A stretch of DNA of 64,000 nt from Porogramme epimiltina (lineage: Eukaryota > Basidiomycota > Agaricomycetes > Polyporales > Polyporaceae): NCBI GenBank assembly GCA_900155495.1, contig FTLJ01000067.1, forward strand, positions 1 to 64,000. The letters run 5' to 3'. The notes under the pieces were generated by a model, which did no database searches, had not been told where the DNA came from, and was given only the letters and a program-made list of their open reading frames with translations. Below are positions 1 to 11,595 of the stretch, piece by piece. Every line of letters begins with the position of its first letter. Within the stretch, counting starts at the first letter, position 1. Made by a program: the position numbers and the translations under genes.

Positions 1-3000
1 CATCCCGCCCCCGCCCCCGCCAAACGCAGTCGTCGCCGACGACCCGCGCTCCCACTCCTCGTTCGCCGCCGCGAGCGCCTGCTGCGCGTACGCCATCTGG
101 AACGCCTGCTTCGCCGCCGCCATCGCCGCCTGGTGCGCCGCGAGGAACGCCGGGTCCGCGCCCGCAGCCGCGCCGGGCATCGCGAACATCGGGTTGCCCA
201 TCCCCTGCGGCGTCTGCGGCGACCACGCCATCGGCGTCGGCGGCGTCACGTTGATCGCGCCCATGCCCCCCGCGCCCATCATCGGGTTCAGCATCCCCAT
301 CCGCGGGCCCATGCTCCCCAGCGCGACGTCCTCGTCGTCGTCCGTCGCGATCGGGCCCTTGCCGTTGACGATCTTCCCGAGCTGGGGTGCGCGCGCGCGC
401 GGTGAGCCGGGATGCTGCGTAGCAGCAGCGTGAGAGGATCGTACCTCGATGGCGGCCTTCGCCTCGCTGCGCCTGCGCTCCCTGCGCCTCGTCTCGTCCG
501 GATCCGGTGCCTCCGCCCGCTCCCTCTCGCGCAGCCCGGGGCGTCCGCGGTCGTCTTCGAATGTCACGCTCGAGCTCTTGCGGTGTCCTCGCTTCTTCGC
601 AGACACACCACTGCTGATGTCGCTACCGTCCACGGGAGTGATCGGCGTCCGCCCGCTGCTCGAGTCGCCGGTGGAACTTGCCGGGCTGTTACCCCGCAGG
701 CCCATGCCGTAACTAGGACCTGCGAAAGGCTTCGATGGTGCAGAAAATGACGTCGACGGGCTTGAAGCGGAGGGTCGTGACCGCGTGCTCTCCGCGACAG
801 GTGACGGTTGTGGTGACGACGAAGACGAAGGTTTGAGGGCTGACTTGGGCATGAGGGTTGGGCGTGACGAAGAGGACGGCGGAGACGGAGATGCGAACTT
901 GACATCTAGGGTACTGCTGGGGGACGTAACAAGACGCGGAGGGGCGAGTTCGGGGTGAGATGTCGGCGAACCACGTGCAGCAGCCCGGATGTCCGGGCTT
1001 GGCTGCGGAGACGCGAAAGGCGAGTTGGATTGCGAAGACGAGGTTCCCGCACGAGGCCGTGTCCGTCCAGGACCAGACCCAAAGGAGGAAGGCGGGGCGT
1101 TTGTCGGTGAAGACGGTGACGCTCCAGCAAGGAGTCCTCCGCCGGTGAAACCCCTGATACTTGCTAAGTCGCCATCAGAGATGAGTGTGGACGCTCTTTG
1201 ACGACCGCCCCGAACGGTTTCCTCCGATGCCCTCGGGCCAGGCTGCGGAAGCTGCAGCAGCGAAAACTGGGATGACGGACGTGACGTGACGGCAAATGAG
1301 GGTGGCGGAGTACGGGTGCGTATGGGGGTGGGGATGATAGGTGCAGCATTGGGAGTCTTGGTGTCCTCAAAGGCCGCATTGGGGGAAGACATGGATCGTG
1401 CGTTAGGCTTCCTAACCGGCGCTGGTGAAGGCGAGGGCGAGGAGGCCGGGGATGTAGAAGGCTGCCGAACAAGAAGCTCTGGCGGTTGAGTCTGACTACG
1501 CGTGGGCATCTTGCGGACCTTCATGGCCTCCTTATCCGCGTCCTTCTCGGCCGCAGCCCCTTTCGCAAGACGAGCGAGGCGGTCATTGATGCTCGGTTTG
1601 GTAGCATGACCGGGACGTGTCTGAGTGGGAGATGAAGGTTCCTTCGCAGGGACTGGAGGCCGACCAGGGTCGGTGACAGCGGGCGAGGGCGGTGCGATGC
1701 CAGACATATCGATCAGGGGTTTGGACGGGACGCGCGAGCCTGCCCTTGGACGCGAGGAAGACCGCGCCGAAGATGCGGCACTTCCAGGCCGCTTGGGACC
1801 CACGAGCGTTGCGAGCGGGGCATCGTCGGAATCCGAAGAGGATGAGCTCGAGGAAGATGAGGATGAAGACGAGGAAGAATGTCGGTGTACGGAACGAGTC
1901 TTGGATGGGGGGAGTGTTGCAGAAGCTGATGGCCGTGTCCACGGGACAGAAGAAGATAAATGGGGATAAGTATAGTGTACCGAACAACACACATGGAGGC
2001 ATACCGGGTTTGCTCTGAGGATGCATTTGGGGAAGTGGCTGCTGATTCTGCGCAACTAGCACTGAGGCGCGTCGCGCAGCAGCGTTAGGTTGTAGTGCGG
2101 AAGTCGAGGCCGAGGCCCGGGGCCTCGAGAATGTGGACTCTCTGGGCGAAGGCCCACCGGATGAGAACGAGGGTGTTGTAGAGACAGAAGTTGAGATGCG
2201 AGGAGCAGGAGGTGGAGGGTGGGATCTTGGCGGCCGATGTCCGAGCTCAGAAACAGACTTCTTGCCCGGGCTTGGTGCGGACGAGGCGGACTGTTTCGTG
2301 GTGTTATTGCGCCGTGGCTTCAACGTGGATGACGCCTCGGAGTCCTCTGACTCATCTGTGTCACTCTCGCCACTGATACTCCTCGAGTTACGCATAACAA
2401 ACGACGAGGGTGGCCGTAGACCGGCGGGATTGCCTGGCGACAGCCCGTCATGGTTAAAGGATGGCACTGGTGAGGCCGCCGCGCTTCGCCGGGCCTGGGC
2501 TTCTCGGAACGCCGCGACGGATATTCTTTGGGACGAGTCGGATGCGAAACTACCTTCGCGAGGACGTGGCCGTACGGGTGGTAGCATGACGGGGGGAGAC
2601 TCATTAGGAGACTCGGGGCGTACGTGTCGGAAAGAGCGTAGGTTGAAGGAATCCGAGTCGAGGGAGATCTCTGGCAGGGGTGCGGATGCAGGCGGGGAGG
2701 TCGGAGGTGGGGGCTTGGACTTTTTGCGCTCTCGGTTGGCCCAGGAGAAGAACCCGCCCTTGTTGTTCTTCTGGGGAGGCGTGAGGGGAGATCGAGCACC
2801 TACATTATAGGACTCCTTGGATGGCGAGCGTGTATGGCCGGTGGGATGCGTAGGGAGAGACCTGGTTGAATGCGCGCCGCTGGGGTCGCCGTATCCGGCA
2901 AAGACTGCGGATCGAGGGGGCGGGGGACTGAGTTCTGACTCTGAGCGGATGCTGAAGAGGGCGGAGGAGGGGGGCGAAAGCAGGTGGTTGTCGGGTCTGG

Positions 3001-3211
3001 GAGCGGGGGACTTCTTTGCCTTGAAGCCAAGCTTGAGCTTGGAGGAGGACGCTCCGGGCGCAGCGTAGAAAGAGGCGGCGGGGCTGGCGGAAGGAAGAAC
3101 GTAGTCGGGCTCGCTGGGGTCGAGGTCGGAGGCAGCAGAGGAGGTGCGCTCCGTAGCCGTGTCCTGGGACTTGGACTTGTCGCGCTTTGAAAAGAGACCC
3201 AGGAAGGCCAT
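1..3211 (-). CDS. Ser/Pro-rich low-complexity protein, C-terminus beyond window (partial)
   Basis: I do not recognise this protein. Exons run complement(<1..381, 445..1925, 2005..3211); the introns 382..444 and 1926..2004 have GT..AG ends and joining them keeps one frame open for about 1,020 codons. The start at 3211 gives MAFLGLFSKRDKSKS, a short basic N-terminus after which composition turns Ser/Pro/Arg-rich. Visible features are a poly-Ser run just after the second exon begins, many SP and SPxR/K sites that look like proline-directed phosphorylation targets, a basic-acidic block before exon 3 (RRRERRRSEAKAAIE), and a Met/Gly/Ala-rich C-terminal part with an Ala-rich helix (AYAQQALAAANEEWE). 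No catalytic domain or membrane segment is seen. The stop codon lies left of the window. A scaffold or regulatory phosphoprotein is possible, but that is inference only. Confidence 0.75.
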
Positions 3212-5287
3212 CGACGCGTCGGGGAAGGAAGGGTGACGGAGTCGACGGGGAAGACGACAGCGAGGAGGAGGGAAGCGACGACAAGCGGTGGTGTGGAGGA
3301 TGAGCTCGTCTTCTCGGCGTCTCCCACTCGTCTCCCTTCCGCTCGCCTATTTGGTGTTTGGCGCTCCTCGCGCCCCCGATCCCTATCTCGCTCCGCCCGC
3401 CACCCGCCAGCTTAAATGAACGCCAGCCGCCGCCCGCCCGCCGACCGAGCCTCAGCCTCCCGAGTCCCATCCCAGCCGCCGCCTCTCCTGCCCTCCCCGT
3501 CCCCGCCGACGACGACGATCTGCGCCCCTGGCTAGCGTTTGATCCCCAGCGCACACGCTGATTGACCGTCCGTTCGCGTCCCACGGGCGGTGTGCACGCA
3601 TCCATCCGCACCTCTGCCACGCCCGCACCTCTGCCACGCGCTCCGTCTTCCATTCTCGCCGCCTTGTTCGGAGACGACTCTACGGTATTCACGGCGCGGG
3701 CGCGGGCGAATTCTCCCGGCGTCCATTCCCACACGTCGTATCCTTTGCCCTCCGAAGCCTCCCCGTTACATAGTCCTCGAAACCGTGTTTCTCAATGCCC
3801 AAGTACGTACGCACAGCGGCCGGTCGCCGTCCGCAGCGCTGATCTCAAGGCAACGTTACCTCCATTCATGCGCAAGCCCGTCCTAATTACTGCGTTCTGG
3901 GGCGGCTGACCGCATTTCGCGCAGCGTTCTACGCGACCGAGGCGGTTCTGCCCTCACAGCGCTCCACAAACGACTACAAATTACCCGAGGCACGACATCC
4001 ACGGGGCGTTCAATTCCCCGGCCGCTGTCGCTGTGGACGGTCTCCACATCGCTCTGTCAGTGACGCCATCGCCCTGGAATAGAATGCTCTAACGGATCCT
4101 CTAACCAGCATGATGGAATTTTCGAGGTTTTCTGTTGAGTCCGTTCCTGTTCCTGCATATTCAAGTAGCGCATACGTCAATGACATCATCTGCGTGATCA
4201 GATCAGATGTCGACTCAAAACAAGCGTTCGTCGCATGGCGTCGAGCTACTTCACCAATAAATCCAAACGCCATCAACCTACAAAGCTACCTCCATTCCTG
4301 CCTGACCAGGAGGATACGTGCGTACATACATGTCATATGTAAATCGATTCGGAAGAATGCACTGAAGAGTCCAAATACGGTAATAATATGGGATCACCAT
4401 CAATGCAGTGGAGTTCCGGTGATGCTCCCGCTCGATCTCTGCTACTACTTACTCTTGGCATACACGACCCACTTCGCCAATTTCTATTGCTGCTCTCACG
4501 AACCCCGGACCTCAACAAGGGGAGCAAAAATCAGCAATCCAAGTCACGACTCACAGGTGCTTCTCGACACTTTCAGCAAACTTTGGGCGTCCGCAGCCGG
4601 GGAATATGACACGCGATAGCCTCCTCCGGACGTCTACTCTCGAAAGAATGCTCACATGCTCACCTGCGTCTTGACCTTGTACATAGATACCTGTGAGTGC
4701 ACAGTCGGTCGAGTCAGTGGTACGCGAGAGATACATGCAGGTGAATGAGAGAGATGAAAGCATGGCGCGGCATGCATGGCGAAACGTCACGTCATATGAC
4801 ATGTACGTGATATCCTTGGTCTGATACAAACCATTTGTAGTCGCTTGTAATCCGCATACGAAGGTTTTGTATAGAGAGCTCGGAGTTGGACATTCGGCCA
4901 TGCACGCCGTGTAGAGAAGTTGCTTGCATTCCTGGAAGGGTACACTTCTCTTGTGATCCTTGGCAATCCAGATTAGCTGAATCAACGCAGACCGATTGTT
5001 GGGACATTGTGAAGTGCCAATCGCGGAGCTTCCGAAGCACTTGTCGGAGTACACACGTAGCGTAACTTCCTAGAGATAAATACCGCTGGGGCGCTCATTA
5101 TTTTACGTCATTCGGGCCCTCCGAGTGTGGTACACCGTTGTGTTCAAGCACAGCCTTCATGGGAGACGTTGATCACAAATGTCATCCTGTCGTAGGTGAC
5201 TCTATGCACTGACGTTAGCTTCTAGAGTATCACTAAGATGGTTGTGAAATAGAAATCAACCTCCATTTACTGTAGTTTACTGTATGG
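3212..5287. other. Intergenic, no recognisable gene
   Basis: About 2 kb between two genes read leftwards. The first 250 bases are the GC-rich promoter and 5' leader of the Ser/Pro-rich gene. The rest is less GC-rich. The longest open frame, 4551..5054 minus (167 codons, rich in Cys), matches no family I know and has no convincing splice partners. I see no transposon ends or terminal repeats. Confidence 0.5.
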
Positions 5288-6911
5288 CTACAAGAGTATA
5301 TATGATATCTTTCCTAATGGGGTGCTTGGGGTTAGTAGTAGGCAGCGAAGCGATCCCGGGATCTCCGAGTCACCTTCATCATTAACACCACTTGTCTCTA
5401 GCACTTGGGGCTGAGTATCTAGGGGGTCTTCCCGCGGATAATTTATCGTTATGCGAAGACAGCCTTTTTTATCCGCCGTTGGGAATAGAGGGCGAATATC
5501 ATCGCATAGTATCTTTCGCCGATTTTGACCTTCATATGATGGGTTGGTGACTACGCTGATTGTGGGATAGTCTTCGGAAGCTAAATAAAACCAACTGTTG
5601 AGTAAACTGCAAATAATCCGTGTGATGTTACAACAAAACACGTACTACTAGACTCTCCTAATCCCTCTTCCAATGCTTGCCCATGTTCGCCGATAAATCG
5701 TAGACAGTCTTGCACACTTTGATACAGTGAAATGACTTGCTCTTTGATGTCGCTTTGAGAGGAAGCATATGGCCAGAATTCGAGGCACATGTGGCGGGAA
5801 GCAGAGGGCACCCAGGAGCGAACAATAGCTTTTAGCGCCCTCGCTGTCGTGTTTTGAGGCGGGTTGAGATGCACGGCCATCCTTGCATCAAAGTTCTGAA
5901 GCTTCTTGAAGCGACCAAGGTGGATGATTGGGGCGCTAGGGTTTGACACTATATCACCATCTGAAATCATTCGTCTCATGTCAGATATAGTCTAGGGGGG
6001 CAGTAGAGAAAATATGTGCTAACCAAGGTCGATCCGAAGACTCAAAAGCTCCTCGGATTGGATAGCAGATATCAAACAATATTCACAGAAGTAGTCTCCA
6101 TCAACGAACTTTATTAATGAAATTAGATATAACTTGAAGGAACAACATAGCGGGGCTGGATGCGCACCTTCAGAATTTGAAGCTTCTGGAGGAATGGTTT
6201 CCTTCCGGTGCCATTTGAGCCTGCGGCGAGTAAGGGGCCGCGGGCTAACTTATTGAAGGTCCTTAGTTTTGAGATATGGAGTGTACGCAACTCGCGAAAG
6301 CCCCCAAGCATCCTGACAATGTCTGGAAAGTTGGCAAATGTTGGGGAGTTGATTTCGAGCTCTTGCACTGCCCCAAACAGCAAATGTGCGCTCAGTTGGT
6401 GCGTTGGGTGTAAGGGTATGTGGGGTAAAAGTGGGTGCATGGGCTTGTCTTTTACAAGGCCGGCATAGGAGACTCGTATGCGAGTGAGCGAAGGTAGTTT
6501 CCCCTGAAGTGAGGTGAACAATAGGGCGAAGGTATCGCGGGGGTGGTACATGGATCCAATAGCGTAAGACTCGAACTTTTCCCAATAGGTCTGGACCTCG
6601 CATGGTGTTCTGATTTGTAGCATCTGTACGAATGACCCCAACCACGGGTTCACTCGTAAGAGGGACAGGAATCGTTCTAGTGACCGATGATCTGTCAAAG
6701 TTACAACCTTGAAAAGCTGGAAGCGGGAGCGAGGCCACCACGCGTGGCAGACAAGGGTGCAACTTCGAAGGGTAGTTTCGCGGACGAGAACGCTCTCTTC
6801 GTCGTGATGGTGTGGAGGAAACTTCGGCCACTTGCCCGCAGCATCGATGATCTGCTCGCAAACCTCGATGGGCAACGGGGGACGAGAACTTGAGGACCGT
6901 GGACGAGGCAT
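5288..6911 (-). CDS. F-box domain protein (basidiomycete family), copy C
   Basis: Four exons, complement(5288..5580, 5646..5960, 6024..6108, 6168..6911), join to 478 codons. The N-terminus carries an F-box-like segment: LPIEVCEQIIDAA from residue 13, then LRSCTLVCHAWWPRS near residue 50, the CALVCRAW signature shared by three other genes in this window. F-box proteins bind Skp1 and bring substrates to SCF ubiquitin ligases; the region after the box would choose the substrate. No leucine-rich or WD repeats are obvious. The last exon has DDIRPLFPTADKKGC, the divergent version of the (E/D)xRxMFPxxEKRGG motif of the paralogues, followed by an acidic tail unlike theirs. Exon 2 (ending LRIDLG) matches the position of LHMELG in copy D, which supports the splicing. 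It is divergently oriented to Swi5. Confidence 0.8.
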
Positions 6912-7281
6912 GGTATAGCGAGTGTGGGACAGGGTTAATAGAGGGGATCAAGCGGAGACGGGGGCTAGTGAAAAAGCAGCCTGTGAGAAGCAATGAGCGT
7001 GTTATAATGTTAGGGCCGCAGGCCCTCAGTGAGGCACCAGAATTCGAGGTAATGCAAACGCTAGTATCCTGTGACATTAGAAAGTTTAGATTAGGATTTG
7101 CTTGACCGCGGGGTTCTATCCAATGGACCAACCAATGACCGCGAAGTATGTAAGAGCGCCAGGTCAGTACTCGTGCTATAAGGAAGGCAACGTAAATCGG
7201 AGCATACCTGACCCGGTCACTCGCGGCGACTTCGTCGAGACTAATTGCCACAAAGTTATTCTTAGATACTCTCTCCACCGC
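6912..7281. other. Divergent promoter region between F-box gene and Swi5
   Basis: About 370 bases upstream of both the F-box gene (leftwards) and Swi5 (rightwards). No TATA box is convincing. A reading frame starting at 7122 (MDQPMTAKYVRAPG) followed by a good donor could be an alternative first exon of Swi5. Confidence 0.4.
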
Positions 7282-7923
7282 ATGCGGACAGCCCAGTGAG
7301 GAATCCTAGACAGTGGTTGGGTTAAGATTGAGTTTGCCGCCACAGAACTTCCCACCCCTCGACGATATCGACCCGCTGCGGTGTCCGCACTCACGGCTCC
7401 GTCAGAGCTCCCAACGGTCCCTAGCTATGCACGCGAAAACCTCAGCCAAGGAAAGTACACGGACGTATCCTTTCTACCCACCTTCAAAGTAGAAACCATC
7501 GTCATCAAGCTAACCGCGTTCGCAGGCCCAGCATGCACGCATCGAAGCCCTACAAGCAGAGGTGAACGAGCTCCAGGGTATCCTTGGGTACGTCTAAGGG
7601 AGAGGGCGCAGATCACTACGGCATCCTGACTTTCGGGTGGCGCTAGGCAAGGCGAGAGCGCGGAGCAGATAGTCTCGTATCATATCAAACTCCTGCACAG
7701 GTACAATGAGGCCAAGGACGCCACCCAAGTACGTTGCGTGCTCTCCTAGGGTCAAGTGCACCCCGCTGAACGTAACTGTACCCCCAGATTTTGATTGGAA
7801 AGGTGAGCGATGATGCCCTGGGAGTGTATTGGTGGCTATATGCGCGCAAATCAGCTTGCTGCCTATCGCCACACGACGATTCGGCAGATCCACAACGACT
7901 ATGGGCTCACCAACGAGGACTAA
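7282..7923 (+). CDS. swi5: DNA repair/recombination mediator Swi5
   Basis: Proposed exons 7282..7295, 7425..7464, 7526..7587, 7647..7728, 7788..7802 and 7855..7923 give 93 codons, usual for Swi5. Exon 3 encodes a heptad-like coiled coil (ARIEALQAEVNELQGIL). Exon 4 holds the family signature IVSYHIKLLHRYNEAKDATQ, exon 5 is only five codons (ILIGK), and exon 6 ends IHNDYGLTNED, the classic Swi5 C-terminus. Swi5 pairs with Sfr1 and stimulates Rad51 or Dmc1 strand exchange in the nucleus. The last four exons are secure. The first two are less so: the frame upstream of 7464 has no ATG, and ATG 7282 with donor at 7296 is the best solution found; ATG 7122 is the alternative. The gene runs tail to tail with the MARVEL gene. 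Confidence 0.85.
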
Positions 7924-8196
7924 ATGTTATCTCTGGGTACTGGCTCTGTGCACTTCGTCTTGGCGGCTTTCTTTTGTGACGACGTCTCGGGCGGAACCTT
8001 CTGTGCTTTTCAAGCAAATCGTGTGCATTAGTTGTTGAGAGCAAGAGACTATGGATGATCCATTATATGTTTCGTAGAAATACAACAGGAGGAATCGTCG
8101 TCGTATAGAACAAACATAGATCGTAACGTCCTGGGGCGTACATTCTTGGTGACCCCGAAGTTATCGAAATCGTTGCGAGGCGTATCTTTCGTACCG

Positions 8197-9035
8197 TTAT
8201 GCAATGAGACCTCCGCGCACACCGTCGCCGCGGCGGGAAGCGGAAATGCCGCGGAACATGACAACGAAGAGTGCGAAGGTGACGAATATCCTAATAGAAC
8301 AGGTAAGCCCCTAAAACCCTATGATCCCCGCACAGGTAGAAGAACGTACCATACGACCCACGCGAAGCCTTCGAGCGCATTAAGCTGTCCGCAGTACGTG
8401 AAGTGGTCGCTGAGAGAGAAATGTGACGCCGTTATGCGTGGCCGGCGGTGTAAAAGCGGGGAAGGATGCGCACCTGCAATTTAGCCCTCCTCCAAGCGCA
8501 GACGTGATCGCAGCAGCCCCCGCCGTCCAGAATATCCAGGTCAAGACCAAGCTGCATCCCCGGCGCAGCGCCGCGTCAGCCACTACCCAGCACGCGCACG
8601 GACACGGACAGAAAAAGTGCTCACAAGACTCCGTGGCTGAGGACGCTGGTCATGACCCCGCCGGACGGCGAGTGCATGAAGAGCGCAAAGTAGAAGAGCG
8701 CGAAGAAGATGGTCCAGCTCGAGCAGAAGAGGAGGAAGCGCGTGCGGTCGCGCACGTCGATGGAGAGGAAGTCATGCCGGAGGTTGAAGCGGCTCGTGAG
8801 CCAGGCGGAGATCGCGAGCTAAGCACGACCGATGTTGGCGGTCAGACTCTGGTGCGGTCGCGCAACGGCCAGAGCGGAAACGCACCTCGATGATGCTGAA
8901 GAGGATGATGAAGCCGAAAACGACTAGATAGGGGGAGAAAGAGGCCGGTCAGCGTCTGTCGCCGCCGCCGAATGTCAATCAGAGAATAGACGCACCGGGA
9001 TGCCCGCGGCGTATATGGCTGTCAAAGTCCACCAT
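8197..9035 (-). CDS. MARVEL-domain four-pass membrane protein
   Basis: Six exons, complement(8197..8290, 8350..8409, 8474..8551, 8625..8818, 8886..8923, 8996..9035), all with consistent phases, give 167 residues. Four hydrophobic segments fit a MARVEL fold: VVFGFIILFSIIE, FLLFCSSWTIFFALFYFALF, FLVLTWIFWTAGAAAITSAL and WVVWIFVTFALFVVMF. Diagnostic family pieces are SWLTSRFN between helices 1 and 2, the SHGVF-LTWIFW junction, ALGGGLNCS at the end of helix 3, and the C-terminal RRGDGVRGGL. Such proteins sit in the plasma membrane or vesicles and are thought to organise membrane domains; the substrate or partner is unknown. Because exons are 38-194 bases, no single open frame shows the gene. Confidence 0.9.
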
Positions 9036-9669
9036 GATGTATCGAGGAGCACGGAGTGGAGAGGATAGGCGTAGATATCGTGAGGGTCGTAAGCAGAGAT
9101 GCAGGAGCGTCGAGGGAAAGGGGGAGCGGAGTGTGCGCAGTTGCGAAGGGCGGATTATGTAGGGCGGCTGGCGTGCGTGCGCCCCGCGGCGGGCTGTGGC
9201 GGAACGTGGTGCGCCTCTCATGAGGCGCGTGACGTCATCTCGCCCCTCGGGTTTACCGGCCGGGCTGGCCGCGATCGCGGGAGGCTTGATCGACCCGACA
9301 TCATGTCTGTCGGTGTGACTACAGGTTTAGACATCCCTGTTTGCCACCTCCCGCTGACGTACCTCGATCACAGGTGGTACGATCTTCGCCCGGGGTCCAG
9401 GTAAGGTGAGGGGATAGGAGGACTTCGCGGGAGACGAGGCCATGACACATGACTGCTTTCACGTAATTCGGCGGCGAAGACAGTACTACTACAACAGTAT
9501 CCGACGAATGGAACATGAGAATAGAAATAGTGGCACGGGCATAAGCATGATCCCCACCATACCGGCTACACGGACACCCATAGAAAAGAGGCATATCCGA
9601 CAACAATAGCGAGATAAACATACGTGTCTCTAACAACCCCGTTGGCGTGTTGTTATCGCCTCCGGCTGC
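9036..9669. other. Intergenic: MARVEL gene leader and dienelactone hydrolase 3' region
   Basis: Contains the upstream region of the MARVEL gene (roughly 9036..9300) and presumably the 3' untranslated region of the hydrolase (up to 9669). I see no exon with coding character. Confidence 0.5.
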
Positions 9670-10803
9670 CTACTTGCAGAAGTGGTTGAACCAGTTCAGA
9701 ATCGAGCGTGCGCTCTCCTCACGTGCCCACCCTGTAGAAGGTGGCGCGTCGATCAATATAAAGTGATGCAGTGCACAATGCACTCACTCTGAACTGGGAT
9801 GTTCGGGTCCGCGCGTAGGGCGAATCCGTGCTGGACCGAGCCGAAGACTTGGATGAAGTATGTTGCCTTGTTCGCGACAAGGATATCTTCGGCTCTGCGC
9901 CTTTTCTCAAGAGGGAAGGTATGATCGATTTCTACGGAATCATGGGTGAACTATCTTCACCAGGAGGAAAGTAATAACGAACCACTGCAGGAGAGTAGCA
10001 AAGGCTCTAGATGTTTAGTCCGAGTGAATGAATGGTGACTTCACAACACGTAAGTAAGGCATACTCTTGATGTTCTGAAAATGAGCCTCGTCCAAGAAGG
10101 CTGGGTGGCCGAAAGCACCTGGTAAAACGTTCCATTAGAGACGAAGGGTCCGCGAAAGGGGGGCTCCATCATCCTCACCGGCGAGCAGCCAGTCGGTGGC
10201 CAGGTGTTCCATCACGAACGGCGCACCAAAGCAATATCCTAACCCGCTTATTGGGTCTAGTACCACACAACCTCAAGCGCGATGCGGCTTACCGACGCAC
10301 ACATATTGTGTGTCACTGCTCCCTGTAAGTCCTTTAGCATAGCAGGCTCCTTAAGGAAGAGTGGGCAGCGAACCGTAGTCTTTCCGGATGGCCTCGACCC
10401 AAGCGGGTACAAGCTCTCTCGCGCGTAGTTTCTTTTTTTGTACCCAGGCCGGATAATCGAATACCTCTCTGTTAGGATGTTTGATCATGGAGTCGCCCTC
10501 GAAATAATCCAGGCCGACGACGAGATAGCCTGCGGTTGTGCCACAATGAGTGCCATTAAACGCTCCCATCTCGAGGCGCTCACCATTGTCCGCCCAGAAG
10601 TCCATAATGAGCTGCGAGTTGACGTACATGGGACCGTACACATCCCCGAAGAAGAGGATGATTCTCTTGTTGCTCCCATCTGCCGGGCGGGCGACGTACG
10701 TCTCGACGCCGGCGACGGTCTCGACCTTGCCACGCGACTCGCCGACATGCTGGACGGTCTGCCTGCAACAGTCCCCGGGCGGTCCTGCGAGCGTGGCGGA
10801 CAT
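9670..10803 (-). CDS. Dienelactone hydrolase family protein
   Basis: Seven exons, complement(9670..9731, 9788..9931, 9983..10006, 10065..10118, 10179..10238, 10293..10322, 10374..10803), give 267 residues; all six introns are phase 1 and 51-60 nt long. The alpha/beta-hydrolase triad is visible: nucleophile Cys156 in GYCFG, Asp202 in SEIDHTFP and His234 in VQHGFALR. Typical DLH pieces flank them (VETYVARP, ILFFGDVYG, AFGHPAFLDE, ESARSILNWFNHF). Family members open lactone rings such as dienelactones from aromatic breakdown, but fungal members are often generic cytosolic hydrolases, so the substrate is open. There is no signal peptide. The start at 10803 (MSATLAGPPGDCC) fits the family's Cys-rich opening. 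Confidence 0.92.
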
Positions 10804-11595
10804 ATTGAGTGATCAGCGGGGGCGACGGGGGAGTGGGAATGTGGACACGGACATTGGACAGCGTTATAGAGCTGCGGCACAAACTCCAGCGACTAGGTTT
10901 GCCGGGACGCCGCTTATCGAGCATGTGAGCCGCATGTTGGAGCTCTCATGGTCCGTGTACGAGTTCCTGAAGGAGGCAGGAATAGGAGTTGAGCCTTATA
11001 GCGGGGCGGGGACACATGATGCCACCGCCCGAGCCTCGGAATAGATCACGCTGGAATGTGGGACAAACCAACCCCTCGAGACGTCGCTCGGCAGAAGCAC
11101 CGTCATCACGTTGGGATGGTTAAGCTCTCGGCGTCCAGTACGCGCACGTTGGACCGTGCGGGAGCGAGGGCGATACCTGGCTCAAACGCAGTACTTACTC
11201 TGCCTTTACGAGAGCGCTTGGTAGCCGTCTACGTCGGCGTCGGACGGCGAGGGTTTCCCCAGCGTTACCCGGGCGATGTAATGCAACGTCCTGTGAGTGG
11301 GCATCAATGTGCGCTCGCACCGCCGCGCCGAGACGTCCGTGTCGACGCACATTTGTCACAGGAGGCCCTTCCCCGCCCAACCGCAGCGCGCGGGGACGGT
11401 GAGCAGATGGGAGCGACATCGGCCCACTGGCCAGCAGCCACATATAACGGCCGGGCGAACTCGGGACGGACACGATCACGTGTGCGTGTCTCCGTCAATC
11501 ACCGCCGAGCCATTTATGTTTTTAGACGCGTATACTTATTCGCCCTGCGCTGCTCCCGCCACCTGGCCCCCCACCCCTCCGAGTACCCCGCGGCC
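10804..11595. other. Intergenic promoter region
   Basis: A region upstream of both the hydrolase (leftwards) and the kinase-like gene (rightwards). An AT-rich patch around 11510..11540 precedes the start at 11596. I see no gene. Confidence 0.45.

Noticed and set aside
3999..4020. tRNA T-arm-like GGGGCGTTCAATTCCCC
   Set aside because: Stem pairs do not match tRNA spacing and there is no acceptor stem, D-arm or anticodon arm around it.
4551..5054. 167-codon Cys-rich minus frame
   Set aside because: No domain, no signal peptide, no supportable splice structure; kept only as a note in the intergenic entry.
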